Assembly: GCA_004293725.1 (NCBI GenBank)
Contig: REAW01000030.1
Location: 1-35,975 of the forward strand
DNA: 35,975 bases
Direction of reading: 5' to 3'
Origin: Curvibacter sp.
Lineage (GTDB): Bacteria; Pseudomonadota; Gammaproteobacteria; Burkholderiales; Burkholderiaceae_C
This document shows positions 1 through 9,219 of the stretch, piece by piece. Under the pieces are notes generated by a model. It was not told the DNA's origin, searched no databases, and saw only the letters and a list, made by a program, of their open reading frames with translations. Within the stretch, counting starts at the first letter, position 1, and every line of letters begins with the position of its first letter. Position numbers and translations under genes: made by a program.

Positions 1-202
1 TGCGCAGGCGCCGGTTCTCGTCCTCGAGTTCCTTCATGCGCGACATCATGGAGGTGTCCATACCGCCAAACTTCGCACGCCACTTGTAAAACGTGGCACT
101 GCTGATACCCAGTTCCCGACAGATGTCGGGCACTGGCAGCCCTGCCTCAACACGCTTCAATGCAGCCATGATCTGGCTGTCCGTAAATCTCGACTTCTTC
201 AC
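1..202 (-). CDS. IS3-family transposase OrfA (N-terminal part, cut by window edge)
   Basis: Read on the minus strand from a GTG at 202, this gives MKKSRFTDSQIMAALKRVEA, then a segment with DICRELGISSATFYKWRAKF and MKELEDENRRLR. This is the helix-turn-helix plus leucine-zipper start of the OrfA protein of IS3-family elements (the group whose OrfA begins MKKSRFT). OrfA binds the element ends, and a frameshift normally fuses it to the DDE transposase OrfB. Only about 67 residues are inside the window, so it cannot be told whether the element is intact. Its upstream end abuts the 3' end of the fadD-like gene. The family is clear; the start is inferred, since GTG matches the usual first residues. 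Confidence 0.8.
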   Translation of the reverse strand, partial: MKKSRFTDSQIMAALKRVEAGLPVPDICRELGISSATFYKWRAKFGGMDTSMMSRMKELEDENRRLR

Positions 203-262
203 GCAGAACTTCCTTCTCAGAAAATTCTACTTCTCGGTCCTTTGGTTTATCGGGGGGATTAC
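1..262 (-). mobile_element. IS3-type insertion sequence, left end only
   Basis: The partial OrfA gene and about 60 bp of leader upstream of it form the left end of an insertion sequence whose body lies outside the window. The C-rich/G-rich stretch at about 243-262 sits where a terminal inverted repeat would be expected. The stop codon of the neighbouring ligase gene is at 264-266. The exact boundary is an estimate, because the other terminal repeat and the target duplication cannot be seen. Confidence 0.5.
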
Positions 263-263
263 C

Positions 264-1949
264 CTACTTTTCAGTACGCAATTGGCGGCGAAGTATTTTT
301 CCAACGTTTGACTTGGGCAGTTCATCTCTGAACTCAATGTGCTTGGGCCGTTTATAGCCGGTGAGATTTGCTTCACAGTAGCGCAGCACATCTGATTCCG
401 AGAGCGTTGGTGAACTCCTTACGATGAAAACTTTGATGGCTTCGCCTTGCTTTGCATCAGGTATTCCAATTGCTGCACATTCAAGCACTCCCTCACACAG
501 TGAGATCACATTCTCAAGTTCTGATGGGAACACGTTAAAGCCGCTGACCAAAATCATGTCTTTAATTCGGTCGACGATACGCGTGTAGCCTCGATCGTCC
601 ATGATGCCAACATCGCCAGTCCGCAAAAAACCGTCTGATGTAAATGCGTTGGCGTTTTCTTGAGGTTGCTGGTAGTAACCGGGCATTACATTCGGGCCTC
701 GAATACAGATCTCTCCAGAGGAGCCTATTGGCAATGAGTTGCCGGATTCATCTTTGATCGCAATATCGATACCCGGTAGCGGCAAACCAATAGTTCCAGA
801 GAATTTCGGCGTGTCGACTGGATTATTGGTGCCCATGGCGCAGGTTTCACTCATGCCCCAGCCTTCCACCATGGGGCAACCCGTGGTTTCGAGCCAGTGT
901 TTTGCCGTGCCTTCGGAAGCGGCCATGCCGCCCGCTTGAGAAACACAGAGGTTGCTGAAGTCCAAGGTCTTAAATTGCGGGTGCTGCAACAGCGCGTTGA
1001 ACAAGGTATTGACAGCTGGCAGCATGTGAAATGGCCGCTTTTTCAATACCTCCACGAACTTTGTAAAGTCACGGGGGTTGGGAATCAGCGTTAAATGCGC
1101 GCCAAGCCTTATGGTCAACATACAAAGGTTGAGAGCAAATATGTGATAAAGCGGCAGTGCTGCAATAAGGTTGAGCTTGCTGGGGTCGCCAATGCGCCCA
1201 AGCGCGGGAGCAAACCACGCTTCAGATTGCAACACTGCAGCGACTATGTTCCGGTGTGTCAACACTGCGCCTTTGGATAGGCCCGTTGTTCCCCCGGTGT
1301 ACTGCAAGAAAGCCATGGAGTCTAAATTGACAGCAGCAGGCTTCAACGCCATCTTTGCGCCCTCTGCAAGACAGCGGTTGAGGGTTGTGACACTGCGTCC
1401 AGGAACCAGAGTCAAACGATAGGCTGGAACCATTTTTGCCAAGTGACGTACCGCGAAACTCAACCAAGCCCCATACCAAAACCCCATCAGGTCTCCCATG
1501 GAGGCCAACACCACATGTTTGAGCTGGGTCCGGTCAATGACTTCTTCCAACGTATGGGCGAAGTTCTCGAGAATGATGATGGCCTCAGCGCCTGAGTCTT
1601 TGAGCTGATGCTCAAGCTCTCGGGCCGTATACAAGGGGTTAACATTCACGCAGGTATAGCCAGCCCGTAATATGGCAGCCATGCTGACGGCAAATTGGGG
1701 AAGATTTGGCATCATCAGAGCGACTCGGGCTCCAGGTGCCAGGCCTTTGTTTTGTAGCCATGCCCCCAGCGCTGTAGAGAGGTCGTCCAACTCTCCATAC
1801 GTCATCCATCGATCCATACATACCGAAAACGGGCGCTTGGCATTCGATTTGAATGCGTTTTCCAACAGATGGTTTAACGAACGGAATGCCTCCGGATTCA
1901 CGGTGTGGGGAACGCCTGGGGGGTAACTCTTCAGCCAATGTTTGTCCAT
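264..1949 (-). CDS. fadD: Long-chain fatty acid--CoA ligase (FadD-like)
   Basis: An AMP-forming ligase that activates long-chain fatty acids to acyl-CoA at the inner face of the membrane. From the ATG at 1949 it is 561 residues, the same length as E. coli FadD as I recall it, and it begins with the matching MDKHWLKSYPPGVP. An AGGAGA ribosome site lies 7 nt upstream, so the longer frame to 2015 is not needed. Visible motifs are the phosphate loop YTGGTTGLSKGA, the adenylate motif GWGMSETC, the hinge region RTGDVGIMDDRGY, and the C-terminal catalytic lysine in KSNVGKILRRQL. It follows the unknown gene at 1994-2743 by 44 bp in the same direction, so they are probably co-transcribed. The stop sits at the edge of the insertion sequence, but the C-terminus looks complete. 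Base composition is more AT-rich than the genes beyond 3.6 kb. Confidence 0.9.
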   Translation of the reverse strand: MDKHWLKSYPPGVPHTVNPEAFRSLNHLLENAFKSNAKRPFSVCMDRWMTYGELDDLSTALGAWLQNKGLAPGARVALMMPNLPQFAVSMAAILRAGYTCVNVNPLYTARELEHQLKDSGAEAIIILENFAHTLEEVIDRTQLKHVVLASMGDLMGFWYGAWLSFAVRHLAKMVPAYRLTLVPGRSVTTLNRCLAEGAKMALKPAAVNLDSMAFLQYTGGTTGLSKGAVLTHRNIVAAVLQSEAWFAPALGRIGDPSKLNLIAALPLYHIFALNLCMLTIRLGAHLTLIPNPRDFTKFVEVLKKRPFHMLPAVNTLFNALLQHPQFKTLDFSNLCVSQAGGMAASEGTAKHWLETTGCPMVEGWGMSETCAMGTNNPVDTPKFSGTIGLPLPGIDIAIKDESGNSLPIGSSGEICIRGPNVMPGYYQQPQENANAFTSDGFLRTGDVGIMDDRGYTRIVDRIKDMILVSGFNVFPSELENVISLCEGVLECAAIGIPDAKQGEAIKVFIVRSSPTLSESDVLRYCEANLTGYKRPKHIEFRDELPKSNVGKILRRQLRTEK

Positions 1950-1993
1950 AGTTTCTCCTGTGCAAACATTGTGTTGAAAAGTTAGGTTCCTGA

Positions 1994-2743
1994 TTACAGG
2001 GCTTTTCCTAAGCATGCCTCCAAAAGGGTCTCACAAGCGACACTTTCCGCGTGAAACAAGGAGTCAATCCATTGGGTCTCCCGGTCGCGAATGTAGGCTA
2101 GAAAAACCTGGGCCTCTCGACCCTGCCCCCTCATGCCAGCAAACGTATCAAAACCCGCTTCCAAGAATGCCTGAAGGGAATGAAGTCCCGCTGCTTTGGC
2201 CGGACCCCGCATCATGCGCAAAGTCAGACGCAGACCTTTCGTCCGTGTGAGTCGGTCCAACTCAAGCCCGATGTCCAACACAGACTGCAGCTGTCCAAGA
2301 CGAATGGCAGGAGTCGCAACGCGGCGCCAAATGTCAATGTAGCTAGCGCTGCACAGAAGAGGAGTGTCCTTTTTGCTGCCAGCGGATAAAAAATGCGCCA
2401 TCTCGATGTCCAAGCTTTCAGTCAATGCGTGTAACTCTGCCAACGCCACAGCGGTGGAAACTACCTGCCTGGGGAAAAAAGTTTGCAATGCACCAGCGAT
2501 TCGGGAAAATTGGGCATCCCGGTCTGAAAAATCTTTTTCGCTATACAGCTCCTCCAGAAAAAATCGAGTGGGCGCGGCATAGATAGACGATTGCAAGAGA
2601 TCTTGGTAGGTACCTGCGAACCGTCGGGCCTGAAACTGCTTAATGGCGAACAAGCTTCGTTCTAATGGAGCAGACGCTGCTACTTTTTCCCGCAAATGCG
2701 CAACGCGCGCGAGAGACTGGCGAATCAAATGGGCGGAATCCAT
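1994..2743 (-). CDS. Conserved protein of unknown function upstream of fadD
   Basis: A 249-residue soluble, mostly helical protein without signal peptide or membrane segments. I chose the ATG at 2743 (MDSAHLIRQSLARVAHLREK) because the 24 residues before it in the longer frame are cysteine- and serine-rich and do not look coding; the ribosome site is weak. A distinctive stretch, FFLEELYSEKDFSDRDAQF, at about residues 60-78 resembles a motif I have seen in uncharacterised Burkholderiales proteins, but I cannot assign a function. It is followed 44 bp later by the acyl-CoA ligase, which suggests a link to fatty acid use; that link is inference only. It diverges from the GNAT gene. Confidence 0.7.
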   Translation of the reverse strand: MDSAHLIRQSLARVAHLREKVAASAPLERSLFAIKQFQARRFAGTYQDLLQSSIYAAPTRFFLEELYSEKDFSDRDAQFSRIAGALQTFFPRQVVSTAVALAELHALTESLDIEMAHFLSAGSKKDTPLLCSASYIDIWRRVATPAIRLGQLQSVLDIGLELDRLTRTKGLRLTLRMMRGPAKAAGLHSLQAFLEAGFDTFAGMRGQGREAQVFLAYIRDRETQWIDSLFHAESVACETLLEACLGKAL

Positions 2744-2857
2744 ACGTGAACAAGAACTAATGTTTAGACGCCTACCATACACGCAGCTGTCCGCTAGCAT
2801 CCGGCTCCTTTGCACATTAAGGTGAACGATCTACGGGAAAACCCTTATATTCGCTCC

Positions 2858-3586
2858 ATGGTTGATCCGAAAACTCTCTTTATCGCGTCGCTCGAAGCTG
2901 GGCGGGAGTTCTTGCGTCCGCCGGCTGAGCGAGAAGACACACAAGAACCTCGCTCCGCGCCATCGATTGTGCCCATCAGGTCATTGGGCGAAAACCACCG
3001 TGAAAGAATTGCCCAACACTTGTTGAAGTTGACGCCCCATGATCGCTACCTGCGTTTCGGCCACTGGACCCACGATGAACAGATCCAACGCTACGCGGAT
3101 TCCATAGACTTTGATCGTGACGAAATTTTTGGAATCTACAACCGTAAACTTGAGCTGATTGCAGTCGCACATCTGGCCTACGCCAAAGACCAGCAGCATG
3201 ACAGCTGCGCCGAATTCGGTGTTTCGGTGCTGAGCAGCGCGCGAGGACGCGGCTACGGTGCTCGCTTGTTTGACCGCGCAGCTATGCACGCCACCAACGA
3301 TGGCGTTAGTCTGATGTTCATCCATGCACTCAGCGAGAATGCTGCCATGCTCAAAATCGCTCGCAATGCGGGCGCCATCGTGGAGCGCGATGGAATGGAG
3401 TCTGAAGCGTACCTTCGATTGCCGCCTGCATCGTTGGATTCCCGGGTCAGCGAAATGATCGAAGAGCAGATTGCGCAAACCGACTATCGGCTCAAATCAC
3501 AGGCCAAAAGTTTCTGGAGCTTTTTGGCCGACTTGCAGAAAATTCGTCACGACACCATAGACGCCAATCAGCGCAGTTCTTCCTGA
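2858..3586 (+). CDS. GNAT-family N-acetyltransferase
   Basis: About 242 residues from ATG 2858; in-frame TTG 2810 and GTG 2822 are alternatives and no ribosome site decides. The acetyl-CoA pyrophosphate-binding motif of GNAT enzymes is visible as SSARGRGYGARLFDRAAMHA (R-G-R-G-Y-G-A), preceded by the beta strand FGVSVL. The early stretch LLKLTPHDRYLRFGHW resembles that of stand-alone GNAT proteins common in proteobacteria. The C-terminal approximately 45 residues are helical and charged. It should transfer an acetyl group to an amine, but the substrate cannot be read from the sequence. It is transcribed divergently from the unknown gene/fadD pair and lies 57 bp before corC. Confidence 0.8.
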   Translation: MVDPKTLFIASLEAGREFLRPPAEREDTQEPRSAPSIVPIRSLGENHRERIAQHLLKLTPHDRYLRFGHWTHDEQIQRYADSIDFDRDEIFGIYNRKLELIAVAHLAYAKDQQHDSCAEFGVSVLSSARGRGYGARLFDRAAMHATNDGVSLMFIHALSENAAMLKIARNAGAIVERDGMESEAYLRLPPASLDSRVSEMIEEQIAQTDYRLKSQAKSFWSFLADLQKIRHDTIDANQRSSS

Positions 3587-3643
3587 ATCCCAAATCCGCT
3601 ATCCTTGCGGCTTCGCAACGACGGCAGTCCCTGCCCAAACCGA

Positions 3644-4516
3644 GTGTCCGATCCCCATCCTGTACGCCAGTCAGACAAAGAAGACAAGCGCACCTTCCTC
3701 CAGAAACTGGCTGAATTCATCCACCCTGGGCCCGACTCCACCGCCGAGCTCATCGAAACTCTGGCGGAGGCGGAGGACAACAACATCATTGGGTCTGAGT
3801 CCCGCGTCATGCTCGAAGGGGTCATCCGCATGGCGGACATGACGGCTGGCGACGTGATGGTTCCCGCTACCCGGATGGACCTGCTGAACATTCAAGAGCC
3901 GCTTGACAGCCTGTTGCATACCGTCATAGACACCGCGCACTCGCGCTTTCCGGTGTATGACGGCGAGCGTGAGAACATCATCGGAATCCTGATGGCCAAA
4001 GACATGCTGAAATTGCAGCGGGCACCAGAACTCAACATACGTGCCTTGCTGCGTCCAGCGGTCTTTATCCCTGAATCCAAGGGCTTGAACGATCTGTTGC
4101 GTGAATTTCGTGGCAACCGCAACCATTTGGCAATCGTGATCGATGAATTTGGCCGTGTTGCGGGACTGATCACCATCGAAGATGTGCTGGAGCAAATCGT
4201 CGGTGAAATTGAAGACGAGTTTGACATTCCAGAAGATGAGGGAGACATCTTTGCCCTGGCCGATCGAACCTACCGTGTTAGTGGCGATACATCGCTGGAG
4301 CGCGTCAACGATGCCTTCTCCGTCACCCTGACCGGCTCCGACCCGGAAGACCAATTCGACACGATAGGCGGCCTGATTGCGCATGAGATGGGGCACGTTC
4401 CCAAGCGCGGGGAACGCCACACCCTGGGCGGCTTGGACTTCTTGGTGTTGCACACCAAGGGCGGGGCGGTCAAGTGGTTCAAGGTGTCGCCCGCTGCAGG
4501 CAGCACTGCGGCGTGA
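3644..4516 (+). CDS. corC: CorC/HlyC-type CBS-domain protein
   Basis: A 290-residue cytosolic protein with a short leader, two CBS domains (about residues 60-180; MVPATRMDLLNIQEP and the second repeat ending VIDEFGRVAGLITIEDVLEQ) and a C-terminal CorC/HlyC (transporter-associated) domain ending near LGGLDFLVLHTKGGAVKWFKV. In enterobacteria such proteins are linked to magnesium and cobalt efflux through CorA-type or DUF21 proteins; no DUF21 membrane domain is present here. I chose GTG 3644 (giving MSDPHPVRQSDKEDKRTF) over TTG 3605 because it matches the usual family start. Its stop overlaps the lnt start by GTGA, the conserved corC-lnt pairing in proteobacteria. Confidence 0.88.
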   Translation: MSDPHPVRQSDKEDKRTFLQKLAEFIHPGPDSTAELIETLAEAEDNNIIGSESRVMLEGVIRMADMTAGDVMVPATRMDLLNIQEPLDSLLHTVIDTAHSRFPVYDGERENIIGILMAKDMLKLQRAPELNIRALLRPAVFIPESKGLNDLLREFRGNRNHLAIVIDEFGRVAGLITIEDVLEQIVGEIEDEFDIPEDEGDIFALADRTYRVSGDTSLERVNDAFSVTLTGSDPEDQFDTIGGLIAHEMGHVPKRGERHTLGGLDFLVLHTKGGAVKWFKVSPAAGSTAA

Positions 4517-6081
4517 GCCTGGGCGCCTTGCGCTCCACCGGCGCGTCAGCCACTGCCCATAAGTGGAAGCTAGTTGCTATTGTATTTGTAGCTGCTTGCG
4601 CCCAATCTGCAAGCGTTGCGTGGCCTTTTGAAGCATTTTTTGTAAAGGGCACCACGCTCTGGTGGCTACAGTTGTTGGCCCAGGCTAGCGCCGTTGCTGT
4701 TTTGTTGCGCGCACCCACGGCGCGCGCTGCTGCGGGTCTTGCTTGGTGTTTTTCCACCGTTTGGCTCAGCACCACCTTCTGGTGGCTCTTCATCGCACTT
4801 CATAACTATGGTGGGCTGCCCTCTGTTTTGGCGGTGGTCGCCATCGTCGCTTTGGCTGCTGCCCTGGGGCTTTACTACGCTAGTGCGGGATGGTTGTTGT
4901 GGCGTTGGCGTGATGCCTCCCCCGCCTTGCTGTCCTTGGGCTTTGCTTCCCTTTGGACGATGGCCGAACTGGCCCGTGGCACGTGGCTCACTGGCTTTGG
5001 TTGGGGGGCGGTGGGCTACGCGCATATCGATGGACCTTTGGCTTGGTATATGCCTTGGGTGGGGAGCTATGGGGTGGGCTGGCTCGCGGCGCTGGCTGCG
5101 GCAATACTTGGACTCTTCTGGCGCCCAGGGCTTGCCAAACCTGTGCTTCTGGGGAGTGTCTTGGTATTGCCACTCGTCATTCCACCCGGCTGGAACGAAT
5201 GGACCCAGCCAACTGGGCGCCTGAGTGTCACGCTGTTGCAAGGCAACATCCCGCAAGATGAAAAGTTCGAAACTGGCAGTGGAGTCCCCGTGGCTTTGCG
5301 GTGGTACGCCGAGCAGCTGGTTGCCAGCCGCACCGACTTGGTAGTTGCGCCTGAAACTGCAGTTCCCTTGCTGCCACAGCAACTGCCCGAGGGATATTGG
5401 GCAGCGTTACAGAAGAACTTTGTCACCGGTACATCGTCGGCATTGGTGGGCATTCCGCTGGGCAGTTTTGCGCAGGGTTACACCAACTCGGTGCTGGGCC
5501 TAACCCCTGGTCAGACAGAGCCTTGGCGCTATGACAAGCACCACCTCGTCCCTTTTGGAGAATTCATCCCGCCGCTGTTCAAGTGGTTCACCCGGATGAT
5601 GAACATACCACTGGGTGACTTCAACCGCGGATCCCTTGGGCAGCCATCCTTGCCTGTAGCCGGTGAGCGTGTGGCCCCCAACATCTGTTACGAAGACCTG
5701 TATGGCGAAGAGCTGGCAAGCCGATTTGCAGATGCCGCGTTGGCCCCCACCATCTTTGCCAACGTAAGCAACTTGGGCTGGTTTAACGACTCTATTGCGC
5801 TGGACCAGCACCTGAATATCTCGCGCGCCCGGGCTTTGGAATTCCAGCGGCCCTTCGTGCGTGCCACCAATACCGGCGCTACCGCCATTTTGGACTACCA
5901 GGCCAAGGTTCAAAAAGTACTCCCCGCGCGCACCCGTGGCGTGTTGGTTGGAGAGGTGCAAGGGCGCAGCGGGGTGACCCCTTTTGCATGGTGGGCAGCC
6001 CGGTTTGGGCTGTGGCCCATGTGGTTGATGTGCATGCTGTTGACCGCTGTGGTTTGGCGCACGGCACGTAACGCGCGCTAG
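4513..6081 (+). CDS. lnt: Apolipoprotein N-acyltransferase
   Basis: A 522-residue inner-membrane enzyme that adds the third acyl chain to the N-terminal cysteine of lipoproteins. The first approximately 200 residues hold several hydrophobic helices; the C-terminal half is a nitrilase-type domain followed by a last membrane helix ([15 protein letters not shown]). The catalytic triad is readable as Glu281 ([12 protein letters not shown]), Lys342 ([12 protein letters not shown]) and Cys392 ([10 protein letters not shown]). GTG 4513 overlaps the corC stop by four bases, which supports it over the in-frame start at 4474. The first membrane helix is encoded by a copy of a dispersed repeat (4567-4632). 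It is essential in many Gram-negative bacteria. Confidence 0.95.
   Translation: MSLGALRSTGASATAHKWKLVAIVFVAACAQSASVAWPFEAFFVKGTTLWWLQLLAQASAVAVLLRAPTARAAAGLAWCFSTVWLSTTFWWLFIALHNYGGLPSVLAVVAIVALAAALGLYYASAGWLLWRWRDASPALLSLGFASLWTMAELARGTWLTGFGWGAVGYAHIDGPLAWYMPWVGSYGVGWLAALAAAILGLFWRPGLAKPVLLGSVLVLPLVIPPGWNEWTQPTGRLSVTLLQGNIPQDEKFETGSGVPVALRWYAEQLVASRTDLVVAPETAVPLLPQQLPEGYWAALQKNFVTGTSSALVGIPLGSFAQGYTNSVLGLTPGQTEPWRYDKHHLVPFGEFIPPLFKWFTRMMNIPLGDFNRGSLGQPSLPVAGERVAPNICYEDLYGEELASRFADAALAPTIFANVSNLGWFNDSIALDQHLNISRARALEFQRPFVRATNTGATAILDYQAKVQKVLPARTRGVLVGEVQGRSGVTPFAWWAARFGLWPMWLMCMLLTAVVWRTARNAR
4567..4632 (+). repeat. Dispersed short repeat, copy A (inside lnt)
   Basis: This carries the core GTAGCTGCTTGCGC followed by CAAGCGTTGCG and a GGCCTTTTGAA tail, the same order seen in copy E and, inverted, in copy C. 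It is in frame within lnt and encodes [20 protein letters not shown] of the first membrane helix. It is clearly more AT-rich than the surrounding gene. Identification is by eye; outer edges are approximate. Confidence 0.6.
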
Positions 6082-6091
6082 GGTCAAGCGG

Positions 6092-6111
6092 CCCCGTAAA
6101 ATGCGGGGTTT
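6092..6111 (+). promoter_or_regulatory. Possible glyQS promoter or small terminator
   Basis: In the 79-bp gap between lnt and glyQ, CCCCG (6092-6096) can pair with CGGGG (6104-6108), followed by TTTA. The loop contains TAAAAT, which fits a -10 box. No convincing -35 is visible. It could terminate lnt transcripts weakly, start glyQS transcripts, or both. Confidence 0.3.
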
Positions 6112-6160
6112 ACCTGAACGAACGTTCTTGCATAGGCACCTTGCCGCGCATCCGCCCACC

Positions 6161-7066
6161 ATGCTTACTTTTCAGCAAATCATTTTGAAACTGCAGTCCT
6201 ACTGGGCTGACCAGGGCTGCGCCCTGTTGCAACCCTACGACATGGAAGTGGGCGCCGGCACCTCGCACACGGCTACTTTCTTGCGCGCTATCGGCCCAGA
6301 GCCTTGGAAGGCTGCCTATGTGCAGCCCAGCCGCCGCCCCAAAGACGGCCGCTACGGCGAAAACCCCAACCGTTTGCAGCACTACTACCAATACCAAGTG
6401 GTGTTGAAGCCCGCGCCCAGCAACATCTTGGAGTTGTATTTGGGGTCGCTCGAAGCGCTCGGCTTTGACCTGAAAAAAAACGACATTCGCTTTGTCGAGG
6501 ACGACTGGGAAAACCCCACGCTGGGTGCCTGGGGCCTGGGCTGGGAGGTGTGGCTTAACGGCATGGAAGTGACCCAGTTCACCTACTTCCAGCAGGTGGG
6601 TGGCATCGACTGCAAGCCCGCCACGGGTGAAATCACTTACGGCTTGGAGCGCTTGGCCATGTATCTGCAAGGTGTGGATAACGTGTACAACCTGACCTGG
6701 ACCGAAGGCTTGAGCTACGGCGATGTCTACAAGCAAAACGAGGTCGAGCAGTCCACTTACAACTTTGAGCACAGTGACGCCGATTTTTTGTTCACCGCCT
6801 TTAATGCGCACGAAAAACAGGCCAAGCACCTGATGGAGCAACAACTTGCACTGCCAGCGTACGAGCAGGTGCTCAAGTGCGCCCACAGCTTCAACCTGCT
6901 GGACGCGCGTGGTGCCATCAGCGTGACCGAGCGCGCCGCCTACATCGGTCGCATTCGCAACCTGGCCCGCGCCGTGGCGCAAAGCTATTACGAGAGTCGC
7001 GAGCGCTTGGGGTTCCCCATGGCCCCGCGTGCGTGGGTAGAGCAGATGACCAAGAAGGCCGCGTGA
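6161..7066 (+). CDS. glyQ: Glycyl-tRNA synthetase alpha subunit
   Basis: A 301-residue catalytic subunit of the alpha2-beta2 glycyl-tRNA synthetase, which charges tRNA-Gly in the cytoplasm. The ATG at 6161 gives the family start [20 protein letters not shown]; upstream in-frame codons are non-conserved. Diagnostic stretches are [40 protein letters not shown], and [18 protein letters not shown] class II motif 3 (here [20 protein letters not shown]). Length matches the E. coli protein (303). glyS follows 19 bp downstream, the standard two-gene unit. Confidence 0.97.
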   Translation: MLTFQQIILKLQSYWADQGCALLQPYDMEVGAGTSHTATFLRAIGPEPWKAAYVQPSRRPKDGRYGENPNRLQHYYQYQVVLKPAPSNILELYLGSLEALGFDLKKNDIRFVEDDWENPTLGAWGLGWEVWLNGMEVTQFTYFQQVGGIDCKPATGEITYGLERLAMYLQGVDNVYNLTWTEGLSYGDVYKQNEVEQSTYNFEHSDADFLFTAFNAHEKQAKHLMEQQLALPAYEQVLKCAHSFNLLDARGAISVTERAAYIGRIRNLARAVAQSYYESRERLGFPMAPRAWVEQMTKKAA

Positions 7067-7085
7067 GCGTACGGAGAAAACAAGA

Positions 7086-9206
7086 ATGACAATGAAGAAC
7101 CTTCTGGTTGAACTGTTTGTAGAAGAGCTGCCACCCAAGGCCTTGAAGAAGCTCGGGGAATCCTTTGCCGTTGTGCTGGCGGATTCGCTCAAAGCCCAAG
7201 GCTTGGTGCCGGCTGATGCAGCGGTGACGCACTTCGCCTCGCCTCGTCGCCTGGCCGTCCATGTGACCTCTGTGGCGGCCCAGGCAGCCGATAAGGCCGT
7301 GTCGCAAAAGCTGATGCCCGTGGCCGTTGGCCTGGATGCGGCTGGCAACGCCACACCCGCCTTGCTGAAGAAGCTGCAGGCGCAGGGCGCCGATGTATCC
7401 GCCGTAGCAGGTCTCAAGCGCGCCCCCGACGGCAAGGCCGATGCTCTGTTCTACGACAGCACGGTCAAAGGCGCGACGCTGGCCGAAGGCCTGCAAAAAG
7501 CACTGCTGGACGCCATAGCCAAATTGCCCATACCCAAGGTCATGAGCTATCAGCTCCAAAGCGGCTGCGAGCTGCCGGGCTGGAGTAGCGTAAGTTTTGT
7601 GCGCCCTGCACATGGCCTGGTGGCCCTGCACGGCAGTGACGTGGTACCAGTACAGGCGCTGGGCTTGCATGCCGGTAACATTACACAAGGTCACCGGTTT
7701 GAAGCGGCCGTGTCGCCTGTGGTGATTCCCGACGCTGACGCCTACGCGGCTGTCTTGGCGATGGATGGTGCGGTCATTGCAAGCTTTGCAGACCGGCGTG
7801 CCGAAATAGTGCGCCAACTGGCTGCGGCCGCGGCCAAGGTAGGCGGTGGCTGCACGCCGATCGACGATGACGCACTGCTGGACGAAGTGACAGCCTTGGT
7901 TGAGCGGCCGAATGTGCTGATTTGCGAATTCGAGGCCCAGTTCCTCGACGTGCCGCAAGAGTGCCTGATCCTGACCATGAAAGCCAACCAAAAGTACTTC
8001 CCGCTGCTCGATGCAGCAGGCAAGCTCACCAACAAATTTTTGGTGGTCTCCAACATCAACCCGGAAGACACCAGCTTCGTCATTGGCGGGAACGAGCGCG
8101 TCGTGCGCCCCCGTTTGGCCGACGCCAAGTTCTTCTTTGACCAGGACCGCAAAAAGACGCTCGCCTCTCGTGTGGAGGGCCTGGGCAAGGTCGTGTACCA
8201 CAACAAGCTTGGCACCCAAGGCGAACGCGTGGAGCGCGTACGAGCGATTGCAAAAGCCATTGCTGCACAGTTGGGCGACGCCACGCTGGTTGCGCAAGTT
8301 GACCAAGCGGCCCAGCTGGCCAAGACCGATCTGGTCACCGACATGGTGGGCGAATTCCCCGAGTTGCAAGGCATCATGGGCGGTTACTACGCTCTGAACG
8401 ACGGCTTGGGCGAAACAGTCGCCAATGCCATCGAAGACCACTACAAGCCGCGCTTTGCTGGCGACGCCTTGCCCCGCAATACCGCCGGTCTGGTGGTGGC
8501 GCTGGCGGACAAGCTGGAAACCCTGGTCGGCATGTTTGGTATTGGCAACTTGCCGACTGGCGATAAGGACCCATTTGCCCTGCGCCGACACGCGCTGGGC
8601 GTGATCCGCATGTTGGTAGAGAAGGACCTGCCCCTGAATGTGTCCGCACTGGTGCAAAGCGCGGCACCCGCATTTGGCAGCTTGATCACGGATGCTTCCG
8701 GTGCTTTGGTCGACTTCATGTTTGACCGTTTGGCCGGTTCCCTGCGCGAGCAGGGTTACAGCGCCCAAGAGGTGGATGCCGTGTTGGCCCTGCGTCCGCA
8801 GCGCTTGGGTGATGTGGCCAAACGACTCACGGCAGTGCGAGCCTTCACCGCGTTGCCAGAAAGCCCGGCGCTGGCCGCTGCCAACAAGCGCATCAGCAAT
8901 ATCCTCAAAAAGACCGACGATGTGGATGCCCATGTGAGTGAGGTGCTGCTGCAAGAAGTGGCCGAGAACGCGCTTTACGCCGCCATGCAACACGTGCTGC
9001 CCCGAGCCCAAGACCAGTGGCAAGCGGGTGACTACACCGCTTCGCTGCAATCGCTGGCCGCACTGCGTGTGCCGGTGGATGCGTTCTTCGAAGACGTGAT
9101 GGTCAACGCCGAGCAAATGGACTTGCGTTTGAACCGCCTGGGCCTGCTCAAATGTTTGCATGTGGCGATGAACCGCGTAGCCGACCTCTCCAAACTCGCT
9201 TCGTAA
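7086..9206 (+). CDS. glyS: Glycyl-tRNA synthetase beta subunit
   Basis: A 706-residue beta subunit that binds tRNA-Gly and partners the alpha subunit encoded just upstream. Start MTMKNLLVELFVEELPPKAL is typical; a GGAGA site 7-8 nt before ATG 7086 favours it over the ATG six bases on. Recognisable blocks are FASPRRLAV near residue 55, ECLILTMKANQKYFPLLD, the HD-like segment around FFFDQDRKKTL and HNKLGTQGERVERV, and the C-terminal anticodon-binding-like DALR region (EVLLQEVAENALYAAM through the end). Slightly longer than E. coli GlyS (689). A very long open frame on the opposite strand here is a codon-bias shadow. Confidence 0.97.
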   Translation: MTMKNLLVELFVEELPPKALKKLGESFAVVLADSLKAQGLVPADAAVTHFASPRRLAVHVTSVAAQAADKAVSQKLMPVAVGLDAAGNATPALLKKLQAQGADVSAVAGLKRAPDGKADALFYDSTVKGATLAEGLQKALLDAIAKLPIPKVMSYQLQSGCELPGWSSVSFVRPAHGLVALHGSDVVPVQALGLHAGNITQGHRFEAAVSPVVIPDADAYAAVLAMDGAVIASFADRRAEIVRQLAAAAAKVGGGCTPIDDDALLDEVTALVERPNVLICEFEAQFLDVPQECLILTMKANQKYFPLLDAAGKLTNKFLVVSNINPEDTSFVIGGNERVVRPRLADAKFFFDQDRKKTLASRVEGLGKVVYHNKLGTQGERVERVRAIAKAIAAQLGDATLVAQVDQAAQLAKTDLVTDMVGEFPELQGIMGGYYALNDGLGETVANAIEDHYKPRFAGDALPRNTAGLVVALADKLETLVGMFGIGNLPTGDKDPFALRRHALGVIRMLVEKDLPLNVSALVQSAAPAFGSLITDASGALVDFMFDRLAGSLREQGYSAQEVDAVLALRPQRLGDVAKRLTAVRAFTALPESPALAAANKRISNILKKTDDVDAHVSEVLLQEVAENALYAAMQHVLPRAQDQWQAGDYTASLQSLAALRVPVDAFFEDVMVNAEQMDLRLNRLGLLKCLHVAMNRVADLSKLAS

Positions 9207-9219
9207 GACGGGCAAATTC

